Source: Gammaproteobacteria bacterium
GTDB taxonomy: Bacteria > Pseudomonadota > Gammaproteobacteria > Enterobacterales > Alteromonadaceae
Length of the DNA: 64,000 nt
Assembly (NCBI GenBank): GCA_018825965.1
Contig: JAHKAA010000028.1
Span: 1 to 64,000, forward strand
Direction of reading: 5' to 3'
Of the stretch, positions 47,397 through 57,441 are shown piece after piece. Each line of letters opens with the position of its first letter. Position 1 is the first letter of the stretch. The position numbers and the translations under genes are program-made. Below the pieces are notes generated by a model, which did no database searches, was not told the origin of the DNA, and saw nothing but the letters and a program-made list of their open reading frames with translations.

Positions 47397-48186
47397 ACTG
47401 ATTGCTGCTCCTGTGCTGACGATTTTATATCAGGACGAGTTTCTGGTGGCGATAGATAAACCTGCCGGCATGCTGGTACATCGCTCCTTTTTAGACAGAC
47501 ACGAAACTGTATTTGTGATGCAAACCCTGCGTAATCAGCTGGGGCAGCATGTGTTTCCGGTGCACCGGCTCGACAGACCCACCTCTGGTGTGTTGTTATT
47601 TGCTTTGTCTTCTGATGTAGCACGTTTACTGACAGAACAGTTAACCGAACAGCACTGGCGCAAGTTTTATCTGGCGGTTTGCCGTGGTTTTGTTAAACAA
47701 GCGGGTATTCTGGATTATCCGCTTAAAGAGCAGCTGGATAAAATTGCCGATAAATTAGCAGATCAGGATAAAGACAAGCAGGAGGCGGTAACGGCTTTAT
47801 GGCCGTTGTCTGTAGTGGAGTTGCCCATAGCTGTAGGTAAATATCCGGTCGCACGTTATTCGTTGCTGGCGTTGCAGCCTCTAACGGGTCGTAAGCATCA
47901 GCTGCGTCGGCATTTATCGCACTTACGCCATCCCATAGTGGGGGATACCACTCATGGTGAAGGCAGGCATAACCGCTTATTTGCCGAGCATTTCAATAGC
48001 CACAGATTATTACTAATTGCCAAACGGCTTGAATTAAAACACCCGATTAGTGGTGCTGATTTAGTGATCGAAGCACCACTTGGTGAAGTAAAACAGTTAT
48101 TTACAGAATTCGGTTGGCCAGCGGATGACAGCTGGTACAGCAATTTTTTTGAGCAGTCAGAGCTTAGTGTTTTGACGCCGCTTTAA
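47362..48186 (+). CDS. truC: tRNA pseudouridine(65) synthase TruC
   Basis: Makes pseudouridine at position 65 of tRNAs. RluA-type synthase with catalytic Asp in FPVHRLDRPTSGVLLFALSS (about 61-80) and PLTGRKHQLRRHLSHLRHPI (motif III region), and the TruC-specific DKPAGMLVHRSFLDRHE. The start is uncertain: GTG at 47362 (used) or GTG at 47371 inside the yqcC end. E. coli TruC has 260 residues against 274 here. Overlap with yqcC suggests coupled translation. Confidence 0.93.
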   Translation: MVNVSKQHPESELIAAPVLTILYQDEFLVAIDKPAGMLVHRSFLDRHETVFVMQTLRNQLGQHVFPVHRLDRPTSGVLLFALSSDVARLLTEQLTEQHWRKFYLAVCRGFVKQAGILDYPLKEQLDKIADKLADQDKDKQEAVTALWPLSVVELPIAVGKYPVARYSLLALQPLTGRKHQLRRHLSHLRHPIVGDTTHGEGRHNRLFAEHFNSHRLLLIAKRLELKHPISGADLVIEAPLGEVKQLFTEFGWPADDSWYSNFFEQSELSVLTPL

Positions 48187-48212
48187 CATGAAAGTTATAA
48201 AGCAGAGGGTTT

Positions 48213-48653
48213 ATGAAAAAAGTAGCTATTATGGTGGGCACAGTGTACGGCGGTGCTCAGTTTGTTGCCGAAGAGGCAGAAAAAATTTTGCAGGGAAAAG
48301 GCTATAGTACCCAGTTAAATACTGAACCTAAACTCAATGATGTATTGGCTTTTGCGCCTGATATCTGGCTGGTGATCACATCCACCACAGGCCAGGGTGA
48401 TATTCCGGATAACCTGTTGCCATTTTTTATTGATGTAAAAGACAGATTCCCTTTATTAACAGGCAAACACTACGCAGTGATTTGTTTAGGCGACAGTGGT
48501 TATGGCGATACGTTTTGTGGCGCTGGCAAACAGTTTTCTGAATTATTGGCTGAATTGCAAGGCACAGCTTTAGCACCAGCCTTAGAAATTGATGCAGGCG
48601 AAACCCTGCAGGCCGAAGATATAGCTTTACCCTGGATAGAACAGCAGTTTTAA
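48213..48653 (+). CDS. yqcA: Flavodoxin-like protein YqcA/MioC type
   Basis: A 146-residue FMN flavodoxin. The phosphate loop is VGTVYGGAQFVAEEA (about 8-22), followed by TSTTGQGDIPDNL and the isoalloxazine region CLGDSGYGDTFCGAGK. It is downstream of truC as in E. coli, which supports YqcA. The partner is unknown. A weak site (AGAGGGTTT) precedes the ATG. Confidence 0.9.
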   Translation: MKKVAIMVGTVYGGAQFVAEEAEKILQGKGYSTQLNTEPKLNDVLAFAPDIWLVITSTTGQGDIPDNLLPFFIDVKDRFPLLTGKHYAVICLGDSGYGDTFCGAGKQFSELLAELQGTALAPALEIDAGETLQAEDIALPWIEQQF

Positions 48654-48685
48654 CTCATAGAGGTTGCATCAAGGCGTTGTAGGGG

Positions 48686-48697
48686 ACCCGCCCGTCT
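48686..48697. repeat. REP-like motif, copy C
   Basis: ACCCGCCCGTCT, the exact reverse complement of the AGACGGGCGGGT 12-mer at 3518 and 19569. It lies in the yqcA-dapD convergent gap. Confidence 0.55.
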
Positions 48698-48720
48698 ATT
48701 GATACCGCGGAGCCTGAAGA

Positions 48721-48760
48721 AATGGGGCAGAACACATACCCAATGTGTTCTACCCCCATT
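48721..48760. terminator. Convergent hairpin between yqcA and dapD
   Basis: A long stem (AATGGGG with CCCCATT, and AGAACACAT with ATGTGTTCT, small internal mismatch) around ACCCA. It lies between converging genes and likely terminates dapD. Confidence 0.65.
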
Positions 48761-48766
48761 TTCGTC

Positions 48767-49591
48767 TTAATCTATGCTACGCAGCAGAGCGTTAATCCCT
48801 ACTTTAGCACGGGTCTGGGCATCTACTTTTTTGACGATAATAGCGGCGTACAGGCTGTGTGTGCCATCTTTTGATGGAATAGAACCTGGCACTACTACTG
48901 CACCTGCAGGTACTCGGCCATAAGTGATTTCGCCGGTTTCACGGTCGTAAATACGGGTCGACTGGCTGATATAAACACCCATAGAAAGCACTGCGCCTTC
49001 TTCGATAATCACACCTTCCACTACTTCAGAGCGGGCGCCGATAAAGCAGTTGTCTTCAATAATGGTTGGGTTGGCTTGCAGCGGCTCTAATACACCACCT
49101 ATGCCTACGCCACCTGATAAGTGTACGTTTTTACCTATCTGAGCACATGACCCTACAGTGGCCCATGTATCGACCATAGTGCCTTCACCTACATAAGCGC
49201 CAATATTGACGTACGAAGGCATCAACACCACGTTTTTATCGATAAAGCTGCCTTTACGCACTGCGGCAGGAGGCACAACACGTACACCTTCAGCGACAAA
49301 ACGCTCGTGCGTGTAGTCAGCAAATTTCATCGGGACTTTATCGAAGAAACGGTTTTCTGCGCCGTCCATCACCTGATTGTCATTGATACGAAAAGACAAT
49401 AACACAGCTTTTTTCAACCACTGGTGCGTGACCCATTCGCCTGCTACTTTTTCGGCAACACGGGCTTTACCGCTGTCCAACAGCTCAATGGCCGCTGTTA
49501 CTGCAGCTTTCACTTCAGCAGTAACACTAGCCGGAGTAATGGATGCACGTTGTTCAAACGCGGCTTCGATAATGGATTTTAAATCTGACAA
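48767..49591 (-). CDS. dapD: 2,3,4,5-tetrahydropyridine-2,6-dicarboxylate N-succinyltransferase
   Basis: Succinylates tetrahydrodipicolinate in the succinylase route to lysine and meso-diaminopimelate. 274 residues, the length of E. coli DapD. The left-handed beta-helix hexapeptide region runs about 100-210 ([40 protein letters not shown]). Start and order glnD-dapD follow E. coli. dapD starts four bases after glnD, so the two form an operon. Confidence 0.96.
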   Translation of the reverse strand: MSDLKSIIEAAFEQRASITPASVTAEVKAAVTAAIELLDSGKARVAEKVAGEWVTHQWLKKAVLLSFRINDNQVMDGAENRFFDKVPMKFADYTHERFVAEGVRVVPPAAVRKGSFIDKNVVLMPSYVNIGAYVGEGTMVDTWATVGSCAQIGKNVHLSGGVGIGGVLEPLQANPTIIEDNCFIGARSEVVEGVIIEEGAVLSMGVYISQSTRIYDRETGEITYGRVPAGAVVVPGSIPSKDGTHSLYAAIIVKKVDAQTRAKVGINALLRSID

Positions 49592-49595
49592 AACT

Positions 49596-52220
49596 TTATC
49601 CCTCTGTCACATGAGTTAATTGTTCGACAAGAACACGGCGCAGCTGTGATTGTTGATCGGCATCCAGCGCCTGATCCTGTCTCGTTGAAATCATAAAAAA
49701 GTCTTCGGCTTTTTCGCCTATGGTGGTGATTTTGGCGGCGTGAATACTGATTTCACACTGCTGGAATACAGAACCTATATCAGCCAGTAAACCCGGCATA
49801 TCCAAAGCGGTAATTTCCACCATAGTGCGATGTTTTTGTGAACCCGGAATAAACACCACTTTGGGCGCTATATTAAAGGGCCGCATCTGACGGGATAAAC
49901 GGGGTTTACCGCGTGACAGCTCCGGTTTACCGCTAATATAAGTTTCCAGAGCACGTTTGAGGCTTTGTAAGCGCGAAGGCGAAGTAACGGGTTCACCATT
50001 TTGCTCCAGCACCACAAAGGTATCCATGGCATAACCGTCTTTATTGGTCATGATTTGGGCGTCAAAAATATTAACCTTTTTGCTGTCGAGCGCGGCCACT
50101 AAGTGGGCAAATAAGTTGTCCTGATCCGGTGTATAGATAAACACCTGAGTGCTGCCGCGAAATGGTGTTTTATCCACCAGCACTAAAGGTTCATCCGGAT
50201 CTTTATGACGCAGAATATGTTCGCAGTGCCAGACAATTTGTTTAGGGTTATAACGGGCAAAATAATCTGCTTTGATCCGGCCCCACAGCTGCAGCACTTC
50301 TTGTTCGCTAAAACCTTGTTTTTGCAGCAGCTTCATGGCTTCGGCCTGGTTTTCGCGAATTAAATCACGTAAATCCATGGGTTTTTCGAGGCCACGGCGG
50401 AAGGCTTTTTGAGTGCCTAAATAGAGTTCTCGTAATAACGAGCCTTTCCAGTCATTCCATAAATTGTCATTGGTAGCACGAATATCGGCTAAGGTCAGGC
50501 AATACAAATAATTAAGCCGGGTTTCGTCCCGCACTTTATCGGCAAATTCTGCGATCACTGCCGGGTCGTGAATATCCCGGCGTTGTGCTGTCACCGACAT
50601 CAATAAATGACTTTCGACCAGCCAGGCCAGCAGTTTACTGTCAAAGTCACTTAACTTATGCAGCTTGCCAAATTCACGCGCATCCAGCGAACCAAGCTCT
50701 GAGTGATCGCCACCTCTGCCTTTGGCAATATCGTGAAAAATACCGGCCAGATATAAAATTTCTGGTTTTTCCATACGTTTGACTATGTCGGTACAAAGCG
50801 GAAATTCGTTTTCAAAACCTGCTTGTGAGTAGCGGTATAAGTTTTTCAGCACCCTGTGGGTGTGTTCATCCACTGTGTAGGCATGGAACAAATCGAATTG
50901 CATCTGACCAACAATATTGCGCCAGGCTGGTAAATAGGAGGCCAGAACACCGTGGCGATGCATCAGCGTAATGGCTCTGTCCATGCCACGAGGATGACGG
51001 ATAATGCTCATAAAGAGCTGACGGCAGGCTTCATAATCCTGCAAGTCGCCCATCAGACGACGCCTGACTAAACGCAATAAACGAATCGTATCAGAGTGAA
51101 TACCGGTGATATTGGAGTTGTTGGCTATATGCCAGAACAAACGCAGAATATTTTCACGACGGGCAAAGACTGCATTGTCGGTGGCGCGGATTAGATGACC
51201 TGTCAGCTCAAAAAAGTCATCCAGCTTTTGTTGTTTCAGCTTGCTTTGGCCGTTCAGAATACTGCCGTCAAAATGCTGCAGCAGCATATCGTTTAGCTCA
51301 GCAACCCGTTGCACCGTCTGAAAAAAGCGTTTCATCATACGTTCAACGGACGCTTTGCCATCATCACCAAAACCTAAACGTTTGGCAACTGCTGGCTGAT
51401 AGTCAAACAAAATACGGTTTTCATTACGGCCTGATTCGACGTGCAAAGCAAAACGCATTTGCCACAAATAGGCTTCACACTCCATCAGTTCCTGATATTC
51501 ATCTTCGGTCAGGTACTGGTAAGCCACCAGTTCACGCATGGTTCTGGTATTAAAATGTTTTTTTGCCACCCAGCCTATGGTCTGAATATCACGTAAACCA
51601 CCAGGGTTGGCTTTTAAATTCGGTTCTAAGTTGTAGGCTGTGCCATGGTATTGGGCATGACGTTGTTGTTGCTCATCACGTTTGGCCTGGAAAAATGCCT
51701 GTGAAGTCCAGAAGTTGTCTTTGCAGACCTGCAGCTGCAGCTCATCAAATAGCTCTTTGCTGCCGGTCAGCAGGCGCATTTCCATCAGGTTGGTGGCTAT
51801 AGTGATGTCTTCTTTACCGAGCGTCACAGATTCCTTGACGCTGCGTACACTGTGACCCACTTCTAAACGTAAGTCCCACAGCAGGGTAATAAACTGGCTG
51901 ATTTGTTCTTTTTGTGTGTTATCCAGCCTGCTGTCTGTCAGCAATAACAAGTCGATATCAGAGCAGGGGTGCAATTCACCCCTGCCATAACCACCTACAG
52001 CTATCAGACTGATTTTTTTATGTTTATGCAGGTCAAAATGCTGCCATAAGGACTCCAGCACTTCGTCGATAAAACGGGCGCGGGCTTTCACCAGGCTGCC
52101 CACTGTCTGATGCTCAAAAGCATGTTTCAGCCAGTCGTTAAACTCGGCAAAATGTTTTTTATAGCTATCCAGAGTACATAAACCGGGTAAAGACTTAGTA
52201 AACGCCAGGGCCATGTTCAT
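49596..52220 (-). CDS. glnD: Bifunctional PII uridylyltransferase/uridylyl-removing enzyme
   Basis: Glutamine sensor that uridylylates PII and removes UMP. 874 residues. Nucleotidyltransferase motif [20 protein letters not shown] (about 77-96), HD domain ([19 protein letters not shown], about 490-508) for UMP removal, and two C-terminal ACT domains (starting near 690 and 800, the latter with [17 protein letters not shown]). All key residues are present. A GAGG site supports the start. First gene of glnD-dapD. gltBD, the glutamate synthase it indirectly controls, is elsewhere in the window. Confidence 0.96.
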   Translation of the reverse strand: MNMALAFTKSLPGLCTLDSYKKHFAEFNDWLKHAFEHQTVGSLVKARARFIDEVLESLWQHFDLHKHKKISLIAVGGYGRGELHPCSDIDLLLLTDSRLDNTQKEQISQFITLLWDLRLEVGHSVRSVKESVTLGKEDITIATNLMEMRLLTGSKELFDELQLQVCKDNFWTSQAFFQAKRDEQQQRHAQYHGTAYNLEPNLKANPGGLRDIQTIGWVAKKHFNTRTMRELVAYQYLTEDEYQELMECEAYLWQMRFALHVESGRNENRILFDYQPAVAKRLGFGDDGKASVERMMKRFFQTVQRVAELNDMLLQHFDGSILNGQSKLKQQKLDDFFELTGHLIRATDNAVFARRENILRLFWHIANNSNITGIHSDTIRLLRLVRRRLMGDLQDYEACRQLFMSIIRHPRGMDRAITLMHRHGVLASYLPAWRNIVGQMQFDLFHAYTVDEHTHRVLKNLYRYSQAGFENEFPLCTDIVKRMEKPEILYLAGIFHDIAKGRGGDHSELGSLDAREFGKLHKLSDFDSKLLAWLVESHLLMSVTAQRRDIHDPAVIAEFADKVRDETRLNYLYCLTLADIRATNDNLWNDWKGSLLRELYLGTQKAFRRGLEKPMDLRDLIRENQAEAMKLLQKQGFSEQEVLQLWGRIKADYFARYNPKQIVWHCEHILRHKDPDEPLVLVDKTPFRGSTQVFIYTPDQDNLFAHLVAALDSKKVNIFDAQIMTNKDGYAMDTFVVLEQNGEPVTSPSRLQSLKRALETYISGKPELSRGKPRLSRQMRPFNIAPKVVFIPGSQKHRTMVEITALDMPGLLADIGSVFQQCEISIHAAKITTIGEKAEDFFMISTRQDQALDADQQSQLRRVLVEQLTHVTEG

Positions 52221-52267
52221 TTGCTTTACCTCAAATCTTAAACGGCCGTCGTTTGTCTGAACCCGAC

Positions 52268-53059
52268 TTATTCGGCCGTAACTATTCGTTCTATGCTGTC
52301 GTCCGATCTCAGAGTTAAAATTTCGCAGCCAGTCTCTGTGACGACAATAGTGTGTTCAAACTGCGCTGATAAACTACGATCTTTGGTGACAACCGTCCAG
52401 CCGTCTTTTAACAATTTACTATGACGCTCACCAGCGTTGATCATTGGCTCTATGGTTAAACACATACCGGTTTTTAAGGTATCACCTGTGCCAGGGCGGC
52501 CATAATGCAGCACTTGTGGGTCTTCGTGGAAGACCTGACCTATGCCATGACCACAGTATTCACGCACTACTGAGTAGCTGTGTTTTTCGGCATGCTGCTG
52601 GATCACAAAACCAATATCACCTAAACGGGCACCGTTTTTCACTTTACGAATGCCCATGTATAAGCATTCCTGCGTCACACGAATTAAGCGGTCTGCCAGA
52701 ATACTGGGTTTGCCAATCACAAACATTTTTGAGGTATCACCGTGATAACCATCTTTAATCACTGTGATATCTATATTGATAATGTCGCCTTCTTTGAGTT
52801 TTTTCTCAGCCGACGGAATACCGTGGCAAATCACCTGATTGACTGAAGTACAGATGGATTTTGGAAAGCCGTGGTAATTCAGTGGGGCAGGGATAGCCTG
52901 CTGCACATCCACAATATAGTTGTGGCAAATCGTATTCAGCTCTTCGGTGGTGACACCAGCTTTGACGTATGGCTCAATCATCTCTAATACTTCGGCTGCT
53001 AATTTGCCTGCCACACGCATTTTTTCGATCTGATCTGCTGTTTTAATAATCGCGGCCAT
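52268..53059 (-). CDS. map: Type I methionine aminopeptidase
   Basis: Removes the initiator Met from new proteins. Chosen ATG at 53059 (AGAGAGAG upstream) giving 263 residues, like E. coli (264). Metal ligands are all visible: Asp in INIDITVIKDGYHGDTSK (two Asp), His in GHGIGQVFHEDP, Glu in MCLTIEPMI and Glu in SAQFEHTIVVTE. The longer frame to 53116 has no support. Divergent from rpsB, the standard arrangement. Confidence 0.96.
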   Translation of the reverse strand: MAAIIKTADQIEKMRVAGKLAAEVLEMIEPYVKAGVTTEELNTICHNYIVDVQQAIPAPLNYHGFPKSICTSVNQVICHGIPSAEKKLKEGDIINIDITVIKDGYHGDTSKMFVIGKPSILADRLIRVTQECLYMGIRKVKNGARLGDIGFVIQQHAEKHSYSVVREYCGHGIGQVFHEDPQVLHYGRPGTGDTLKTGMCLTIEPMINAGERHSKLLKDGWTVVTKDRSLSAQFEHTIVVTETGCEILTLRSDDSIERIVTAE

Positions 53060-53277
53060 GCCATCTCTCTCTCTGCTGCAAACAGCTGTAAAAAGCTGTA
53101 AAAATACACATTTCATTGTGTTTAAAGGGTGTCTATGGTATAAAGCGCGCCGCGATTTGGCAAATCAGATTCTGCTAAAAACGCAAAACGCAGATTAAAA
53201 CTGCAATTAACTAAACAACACACATACATCGACACATAATCCGGGGTGCTGTAACTCATTGAGTTTCGGTCGGTTTT

Positions 53278-53304
53278 ATGGGGTGTATGGAGGCCCAACC
53301 CCAT
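53278..53304 (+). promoter_or_regulatory. Leader hairpin of rpsB (possible S2 autoregulation)
   Basis: ATGGGGT and ACCCCAT form a 7-bp stem just before the rpsB ribosome site (AAGGA). In E. coli S2 represses its own rpsB-tsf mRNA through the leader. Whether this hairpin is the equivalent is inferred. Confidence 0.4.
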
Positions 53305-53322
53305 TACTAAGGAATATTTATA

Positions 53323-54051
53323 ATGGCAAAAGTTTCTATGCGCGATATGCTCCAGGCGGGCGTACATTTCGGTCACCAAACACGTTACTGGAACCCAAAA
53401 ATGAAGCCATTCATTTTCGGCGCTCGTAACCGTGTTCATATCATCAACCTGGAACAAACTGTTCCTATGATGAACGATGCTTTAGCTTTCATTCAGTCTG
53501 TTGCTGCTAAAAAAGGCAAAATCCTGTTTGTTGGTACTAAGCGCGCTGCCTCTGAAGCGATCAAAGAAGCTGCTTCTCAAGTTGACCAGTACTATGTAAA
53601 CCACCGTTGGTTAGGTGGCATGCTGACTAACTGGAAAACTGTTCGCCAGTCTATCAAGCGTTTAAAAGACCTGGAATCTCAAAGCCAGGACGGTACTTTC
53701 GACAAGCTGACTAAAAAAGAAGCTTTAGACCGTACCCGTGAAATGGACAAGCTGGAAAAAAGCTTAGGCGGTATCAAAGACATGGGCGGCTTGCCTGATG
53801 TTCTGTTTGTGATCGACGCCGACCACGAACACATTGCAATTAAAGAAGCCAACAACCTGGGTATCCCTGTTGTATCTATCGTTGATACTAACTCTGATCC
53901 TAAAGGTGTTGACTATGTGATCCCTGGTAACGATGACGCTATCCGCGCTATCCAGTTATACCTGGGCGCAGTAAATCAGGCCATCACTGAAGGCCGCAGC
54001 AAAAACATCGAAGTTCAGGCTGAATCTGAAAACTTCGTAGCTGCTGAGTAA
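53323..54051 (+). CDS. rpsB: 30S ribosomal protein S2
   Basis: 242 residues, essential small-subunit protein. Standard features: [20 protein letters not shown], the coiled-coil hairpin region and [29 protein letters not shown] precedes the ATG. Starts the rpsB-tsf unit. Confidence 0.98.
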   Translation: MAKVSMRDMLQAGVHFGHQTRYWNPKMKPFIFGARNRVHIINLEQTVPMMNDALAFIQSVAAKKGKILFVGTKRAASEAIKEAASQVDQYYVNHRWLGGMLTNWKTVRQSIKRLKDLESQSQDGTFDKLTKKEALDRTREMDKLEKSLGGIKDMGGLPDVLFVIDADHEHIAIKEANNLGIPVVSIVDTNSDPKGVDYVIPGNDDAIRAIQLYLGAVNQAITEGRSKNIEVQAESENFVAAE

Positions 54052-54064
54052 TTGCATTGTCTCT

Positions 54065-54126
54065 GTAGCCTTGTAACCAAGGCTACATAAAGCAAGTTTA
54101 AACTTACAGGGGCATTTGCCCCCTGT
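54065..54126 (+). terminator. Tandem hairpins between rpsB and tsf
   Basis: GTAGCCTTG/CAAGGCTAC (54065-54086, loop TAAC), then ACAGGGGCA/TGCCCCCTGT (about 54106-54126, one bulge). Neither has a good T run, so they are more likely partial attenuators or mRNA-processing/stabilising structures than full terminators. Confidence 0.55.
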
Positions 54127-54159
54127 TTGTCCACGAAAAAATTTTGCGAGGAACTCCCC

Positions 54160-55032
54160 ATGGCTGTAACTGCCGGTATGGTAAAAGAATTACGCGAGCG
54201 CACTGGCGCTGGCATGATGGACTGCAAAAAAGCTTTAGAAGAAACTGCAGGCGACATCGAAGGCGCAATCGAATTAATGCGTAAAAACGGTCAGGCTAAA
54301 GCTGCCAAGAAAGCTGGCCGTATTGCTGCTGAAGGTACTGTAATCACTCGCGTTGGTAACGGTTACGCTGTTGCAATCGAATTTAACTGTGAAACAGATT
54401 TCGTAGGCCGTGACGCAAGCTTCCTGGCTTTCTCTAACGCTGCTGCTGATCTGGCTCACGCCAACAAGCTGTTCACTGTGGAAGAGCTGTCTGCTGCGAA
54501 GCTTGGTGATACTACAGTTGAAGAAGCGCGCGCTACACTGGTGACTAAAATCGGTGAAAACATCAACATCCGTCGTATCTCTGTAGTTCAGGGTGACGTG
54601 ATTGGTCAGTACACTCACTCAGGCCGTATCGGCGTGTTAGTGGTACTGGAAGGCGGTAACGAAGATATCGCTAAAGACGTTGCTATGCACGTTGCTGCTA
54701 ACAACCCTTCATTCCTGACTCCTGAGTCAGTGCCAGCTGAAGTTGTTGCTAAAGAGCAGGAAATCCAGATCGAAATCGCTATCAACAGCGGCAAGCCAAA
54801 AGAAATCGCTGAGAAGATGGTTGCTGGTCGTATGACTAAGTTCACTGGCGAAGTTTCTTTAACTGGCCAGATGTTCGTAAAAGATCCTTCAATCACTACA
54901 GGTGAATTCCTGAAGCAAAACGGTGCTAAAGCTGTTAGCTACATCCGTTTAGAAGTAGGTGAAGGCATCGAAAAAGCAGAAACTGATTTTGCTGCTGAAG
55001 TTGCTGCTCAAATCGCTGCTGCTAAGAAGTAA
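54160..55032 (+). CDS. tsf: Elongation factor Ts
   Basis: Nucleotide exchange factor for EF-Tu. The ATG at 54160 has GAGGAA upstream and gives 290 residues with the conserved N-terminus [20 protein letters not shown]. The core has CETDFVGRD and VAMHVAAN. Follows rpsB. Confidence 0.98.
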   Translation: MAVTAGMVKELRERTGAGMMDCKKALEETAGDIEGAIELMRKNGQAKAAKKAGRIAAEGTVITRVGNGYAVAIEFNCETDFVGRDASFLAFSNAAADLAHANKLFTVEELSAAKLGDTTVEEARATLVTKIGENINIRRISVVQGDVIGQYTHSGRIGVLVVLEGGNEDIAKDVAMHVAANNPSFLTPESVPAEVVAKEQEIQIEIAINSGKPKEIAEKMVAGRMTKFTGEVSLTGQMFVKDPSITTGEFLKQNGAKAVSYIRLEVGEGIEKAETDFAAEVAAQIAAAKK

Positions 55033-55068
55033 TTTACGCTTTAGCAATGCTTTGAAACCAGCTAGAAT

Positions 55069-55105
55069 AACCGCGACCTGACCTTCGTCTGTCGCGGTTT
55101 TTTTT
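55069..55105 (+). terminator. Terminator after tsf
   Basis: Perfect AACCGCGAC / GTCGCGGTT stem followed by eight T. It separates rpsB-tsf from pyrH. Confidence 0.9.
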
Positions 55106-55167
55106 ATGTACAGGATGTACGGTACGTCGAAAATGCAGGAGCAACTTTTCGACGATGTACAGGATGT
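55106..55167. repeat. Direct-repeat-flanked hairpin element between tsf and pyrH
   Basis: Two identical 13-mers ATGTACAGGATGT (55106-55118 and 55155-55167) flank a hairpin with a perfect 9-bp stem (CGTCGAAAA/TTTTCGACG, loop of 12). It is just upstream of the pyrH leader. The layout looks like a small dispersed intergenic element. Confidence 0.55.
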
Positions 55168-55243
55168 CGGGTTTGTTGTACGAGCCCATGTATATAAAAT
55201 TGACCCACAACAAGGTTATACCTTCCAGATAAATGAGGACCAC

Positions 55244-55981
55244 ATGAGCAATCCAAAACTAGCCTACAGAAGAATTTTATTAAAACTCAGTGGTGAAGCC
55301 CTGATGGGTGAAGAAGGCTTTGGTATAGATCCTAAAGTGTTGGATCGGATGGCTCAGGAAATCAAAGAGCTGGTTGAATTAGGTATTCAGGTCGCCATCG
55401 TCATTGGTGGTGGCAATATTTTCCGTGGTGAAGGCCTGGCTAAAGCGGGTATGAACCGTGTAGTCGGTGACCATATGGGTATGTTAGCGACAGTGATGAA
55501 TGGTCTGGCGATGCGTGATGCACTGCACCGCGCTTTTGTAAATGCCCGTTTGATGTCTGCTATCCCATTAAACGGCGTTTGTGACAATTACAGCTGGGCA
55601 GAAGCCATAAGTCTGTTAAAGTCTGGCCGTGTGGTGATTTTCTCTGCCGGTACTGGTAACCCGTTTTTCACGACAGACTCAGCCGCTTGTTTACGTGGTA
55701 TTGAAATTGAAGCCGATGCGGTTTTAAAAGCCACTAAAGTAGATGGTGTCTATTCAGCTGATCCGGTGAAAGACCCAACAGCCACTCTGTATAGCAAATT
55801 GAGCTACACAGAAGTACTGGAAAAAGAATTAAAAGTTATGGATTTAGCCGCCTTTACGCTGGCTCGCGACCATAATATGCAAATTCGTGTATTCAATATG
55901 AATACGCCTGGCGCACTGAAACGTGTGGTGCTGGGTGAAGAAGAAGGCACAGTGATCGACCACGCTGAAAAATTACAGTAA
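55244..55981 (+). CDS. pyrH: UMP kinase
   Basis: Phosphorylates UMP to UDP. The ATG at 55244 (GAGGAC upstream) gives 245 residues, matching E. coli (241). The longer frame to 55106 runs through the repeat element and is not real. Motifs: [39 protein letters not shown] and the C-terminal [12 protein letters not shown]. Confidence 0.97.
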   Translation: MSNPKLAYRRILLKLSGEALMGEEGFGIDPKVLDRMAQEIKELVELGIQVAIVIGGGNIFRGEGLAKAGMNRVVGDHMGMLATVMNGLAMRDALHRAFVNARLMSAIPLNGVCDNYSWAEAISLLKSGRVVIFSAGTGNPFFTTDSAACLRGIEIEADAVLKATKVDGVYSADPVKDPTATLYSKLSYTEVLEKELKVMDLAAFTLARDHNMQIRVFNMNTPGALKRVVLGEEEGTVIDHAEKLQ

Positions 55982-56026
55982 ACTAACTGCCACTTTTTTG
56001 GTGTAGCAAAAAAAGGAATAGCCAAA

Positions 56027-56584
56027 GTGATTAACGATATTCTCAAAGACAGCAAAACCCGGATGGAAAAAAGCGTTGAAGCGCTGAAAAGCCAATTATC
56101 CAAAATTCGTACCGGCCGTGCTCACCCAAGTTTATTAGACGGCATTCAGGTGTCTTATTACGGCGCTAATACGCCATTACGCCAGGTCGCTAACGTGTCG
56201 GTGGAAGACGCCCGTACTCTGAGCATCAGTGTGTTTGATAAAACCCTGGTTCAGCCTGTAGAGAAAGCCATTATGCAGTCAGATTTGGGTTTAAATCCAA
56301 TGAGCGCTGGTACTACTATTCGTGTGCCTTTGCCTCCACTGACAGAAGAACGTCGTCGTGATTTAGTCAAAGTCGTGCGTAACGAAGCCGAAGGCGCCCG
56401 TGTGGCTGTGCGTAACATTCGCCGTGATGCAAACGCTGATCTGAAATCTTTATTAAAAGATAAAGAAATTGGTGAAGACGATGAGCGTAAAGCCACTGAT
56501 GAAGTTCAGAAGCTGACCGACGCTTTCGTGAAGAAGGTTGACGAGGTTTTAGCTGACAAAGAAAAAGAGTTGATGGAAGTTTAA
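56027..56584 (+). CDS. frr: Ribosome recycling factor
   Basis: Dissociates post-termination ribosomes with EF-G. 185 residues from a GTG start with AAGGA upstream ([20 protein letters not shown] aligns with the E. coli start). The conserved [19 protein letters not shown] and [11 protein letters not shown] are present. Confidence 0.97.
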   Translation: MINDILKDSKTRMEKSVEALKSQLSKIRTGRAHPSLLDGIQVSYYGANTPLRQVANVSVEDARTLSISVFDKTLVQPVEKAIMQSDLGLNPMSAGTTIRVPLPPLTEERRRDLVKVVRNEAEGARVAVRNIRRDANADLKSLLKDKEIGEDDERKATDEVQKLTDAFVKKVDEVLADKEKELMEV

Positions 56585-56611
56585 TCAACTCTGCCCTGAT
56601 TAGGGAAATAG

Positions 56612-56650
56612 CGCCGTGTAGGGTATACTTCGCGGCGTTTTTTATTATTT
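56612..56650 (+). terminator. Terminator/attenuator after frr
   Basis: A CGCCG / CGGCG stem (56612-56616, 56633-56637) followed by TTTTTTATTATTTT. The loop is 16 bases, so it may be partial and let uppS be reached. Confidence 0.6.
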
Positions 56651-56668
56651 TGACAAGGTCAGATTCAG

Positions 56669-57436
56669 ATGACAGAAGTGCAAACTGCGTTACAAAACGC
56701 GTTGCCACAACATGTCGCCATTATCATGGACGGCAACGGACGCTGGGCTGAACGGCAGGGCAGACCCAGGGTATGGGGTCATAAAAAAGGTGTTGACGCA
56801 GTGCGTCGTGCTGTCAGCTTTTGTCGTAAATTAGGCATCCAGTCTCTTACCTTATTTGCTTTTAGCAGTGAAAACTGGCGCCGTCCTGAAGACGAAGTCA
56901 GTGGTTTGATGCAACTGTTTTTACTGGTGTTACAGCAGGAAGTGAAAACCCTGCATAAGAATAATGTACGGCTGAATATTATTGGAGACTTGTCTCCTTT
57001 TAGCGACAAACTCAAACAACTTATTAAAGAGGCGCAACAGCTTACAGCTCAGAATACAGCTTTGACCCTGAATGTTGCCGCTAATTACGGCGGACGCTGG
57101 GACATAGTGCAGGCGGCACAACAATTAGCTCAGAAAGTAGCTGATGGTGAAATGACGGCTGCACAGATTGACGAACAATTGTTATCAGGCTGCATGCAGA
57201 TGCACGACCAACCTGAACTGGATCTGATGATCCGTACTGGTGGTGATGTACGCATCAGTAACTTTTTGTTGTGGCAAGCTGCTTATGCTGAGTTATGGTT
57301 TACCGAAACTTTATGGCCTGACTTTGATGATCAGGTGTTTTCGGAAGCTTTGGCCACCTACGCCAGCAGAGAGCGGCGTTTTGGTTGTACCGGAGCTCAA
57401 ATCCGTGAGCTGGCAATGCGTCCGATACAAGGATAA
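56669..57436 (+). CDS. uppS: Undecaprenyl diphosphate synthase
   Basis: Makes the C55 lipid carrier for peptidoglycan and other envelope polymers. 255 residues. The substrate motif [20 protein letters not shown] holds catalytic Asp at about 22. Others: [14 protein letters not shown] and the C-terminal [19 protein letters not shown]. Followed by cdsA 5 bases on. Confidence 0.97.
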   Translation: MTEVQTALQNALPQHVAIIMDGNGRWAERQGRPRVWGHKKGVDAVRRAVSFCRKLGIQSLTLFAFSSENWRRPEDEVSGLMQLFLLVLQQEVKTLHKNNVRLNIIGDLSPFSDKLKQLIKEAQQLTAQNTALTLNVAANYGGRWDIVQAAQQLAQKVADGEMTAAQIDEQLLSGCMQMHDQPELDLMIRTGGDVRISNFLLWQAAYAELWFTETLWPDFDDQVFSEALATYASRERRFGCTGAQIRELAMRPIQG

Positions 57437-57441
57437 CCAAT

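Noticed and set aside
55106-55243. N-terminal extension of UMP kinase
   Set aside because: It passes through the repeat element. The ATG at 55244 has a good ribosome site and matches family length.
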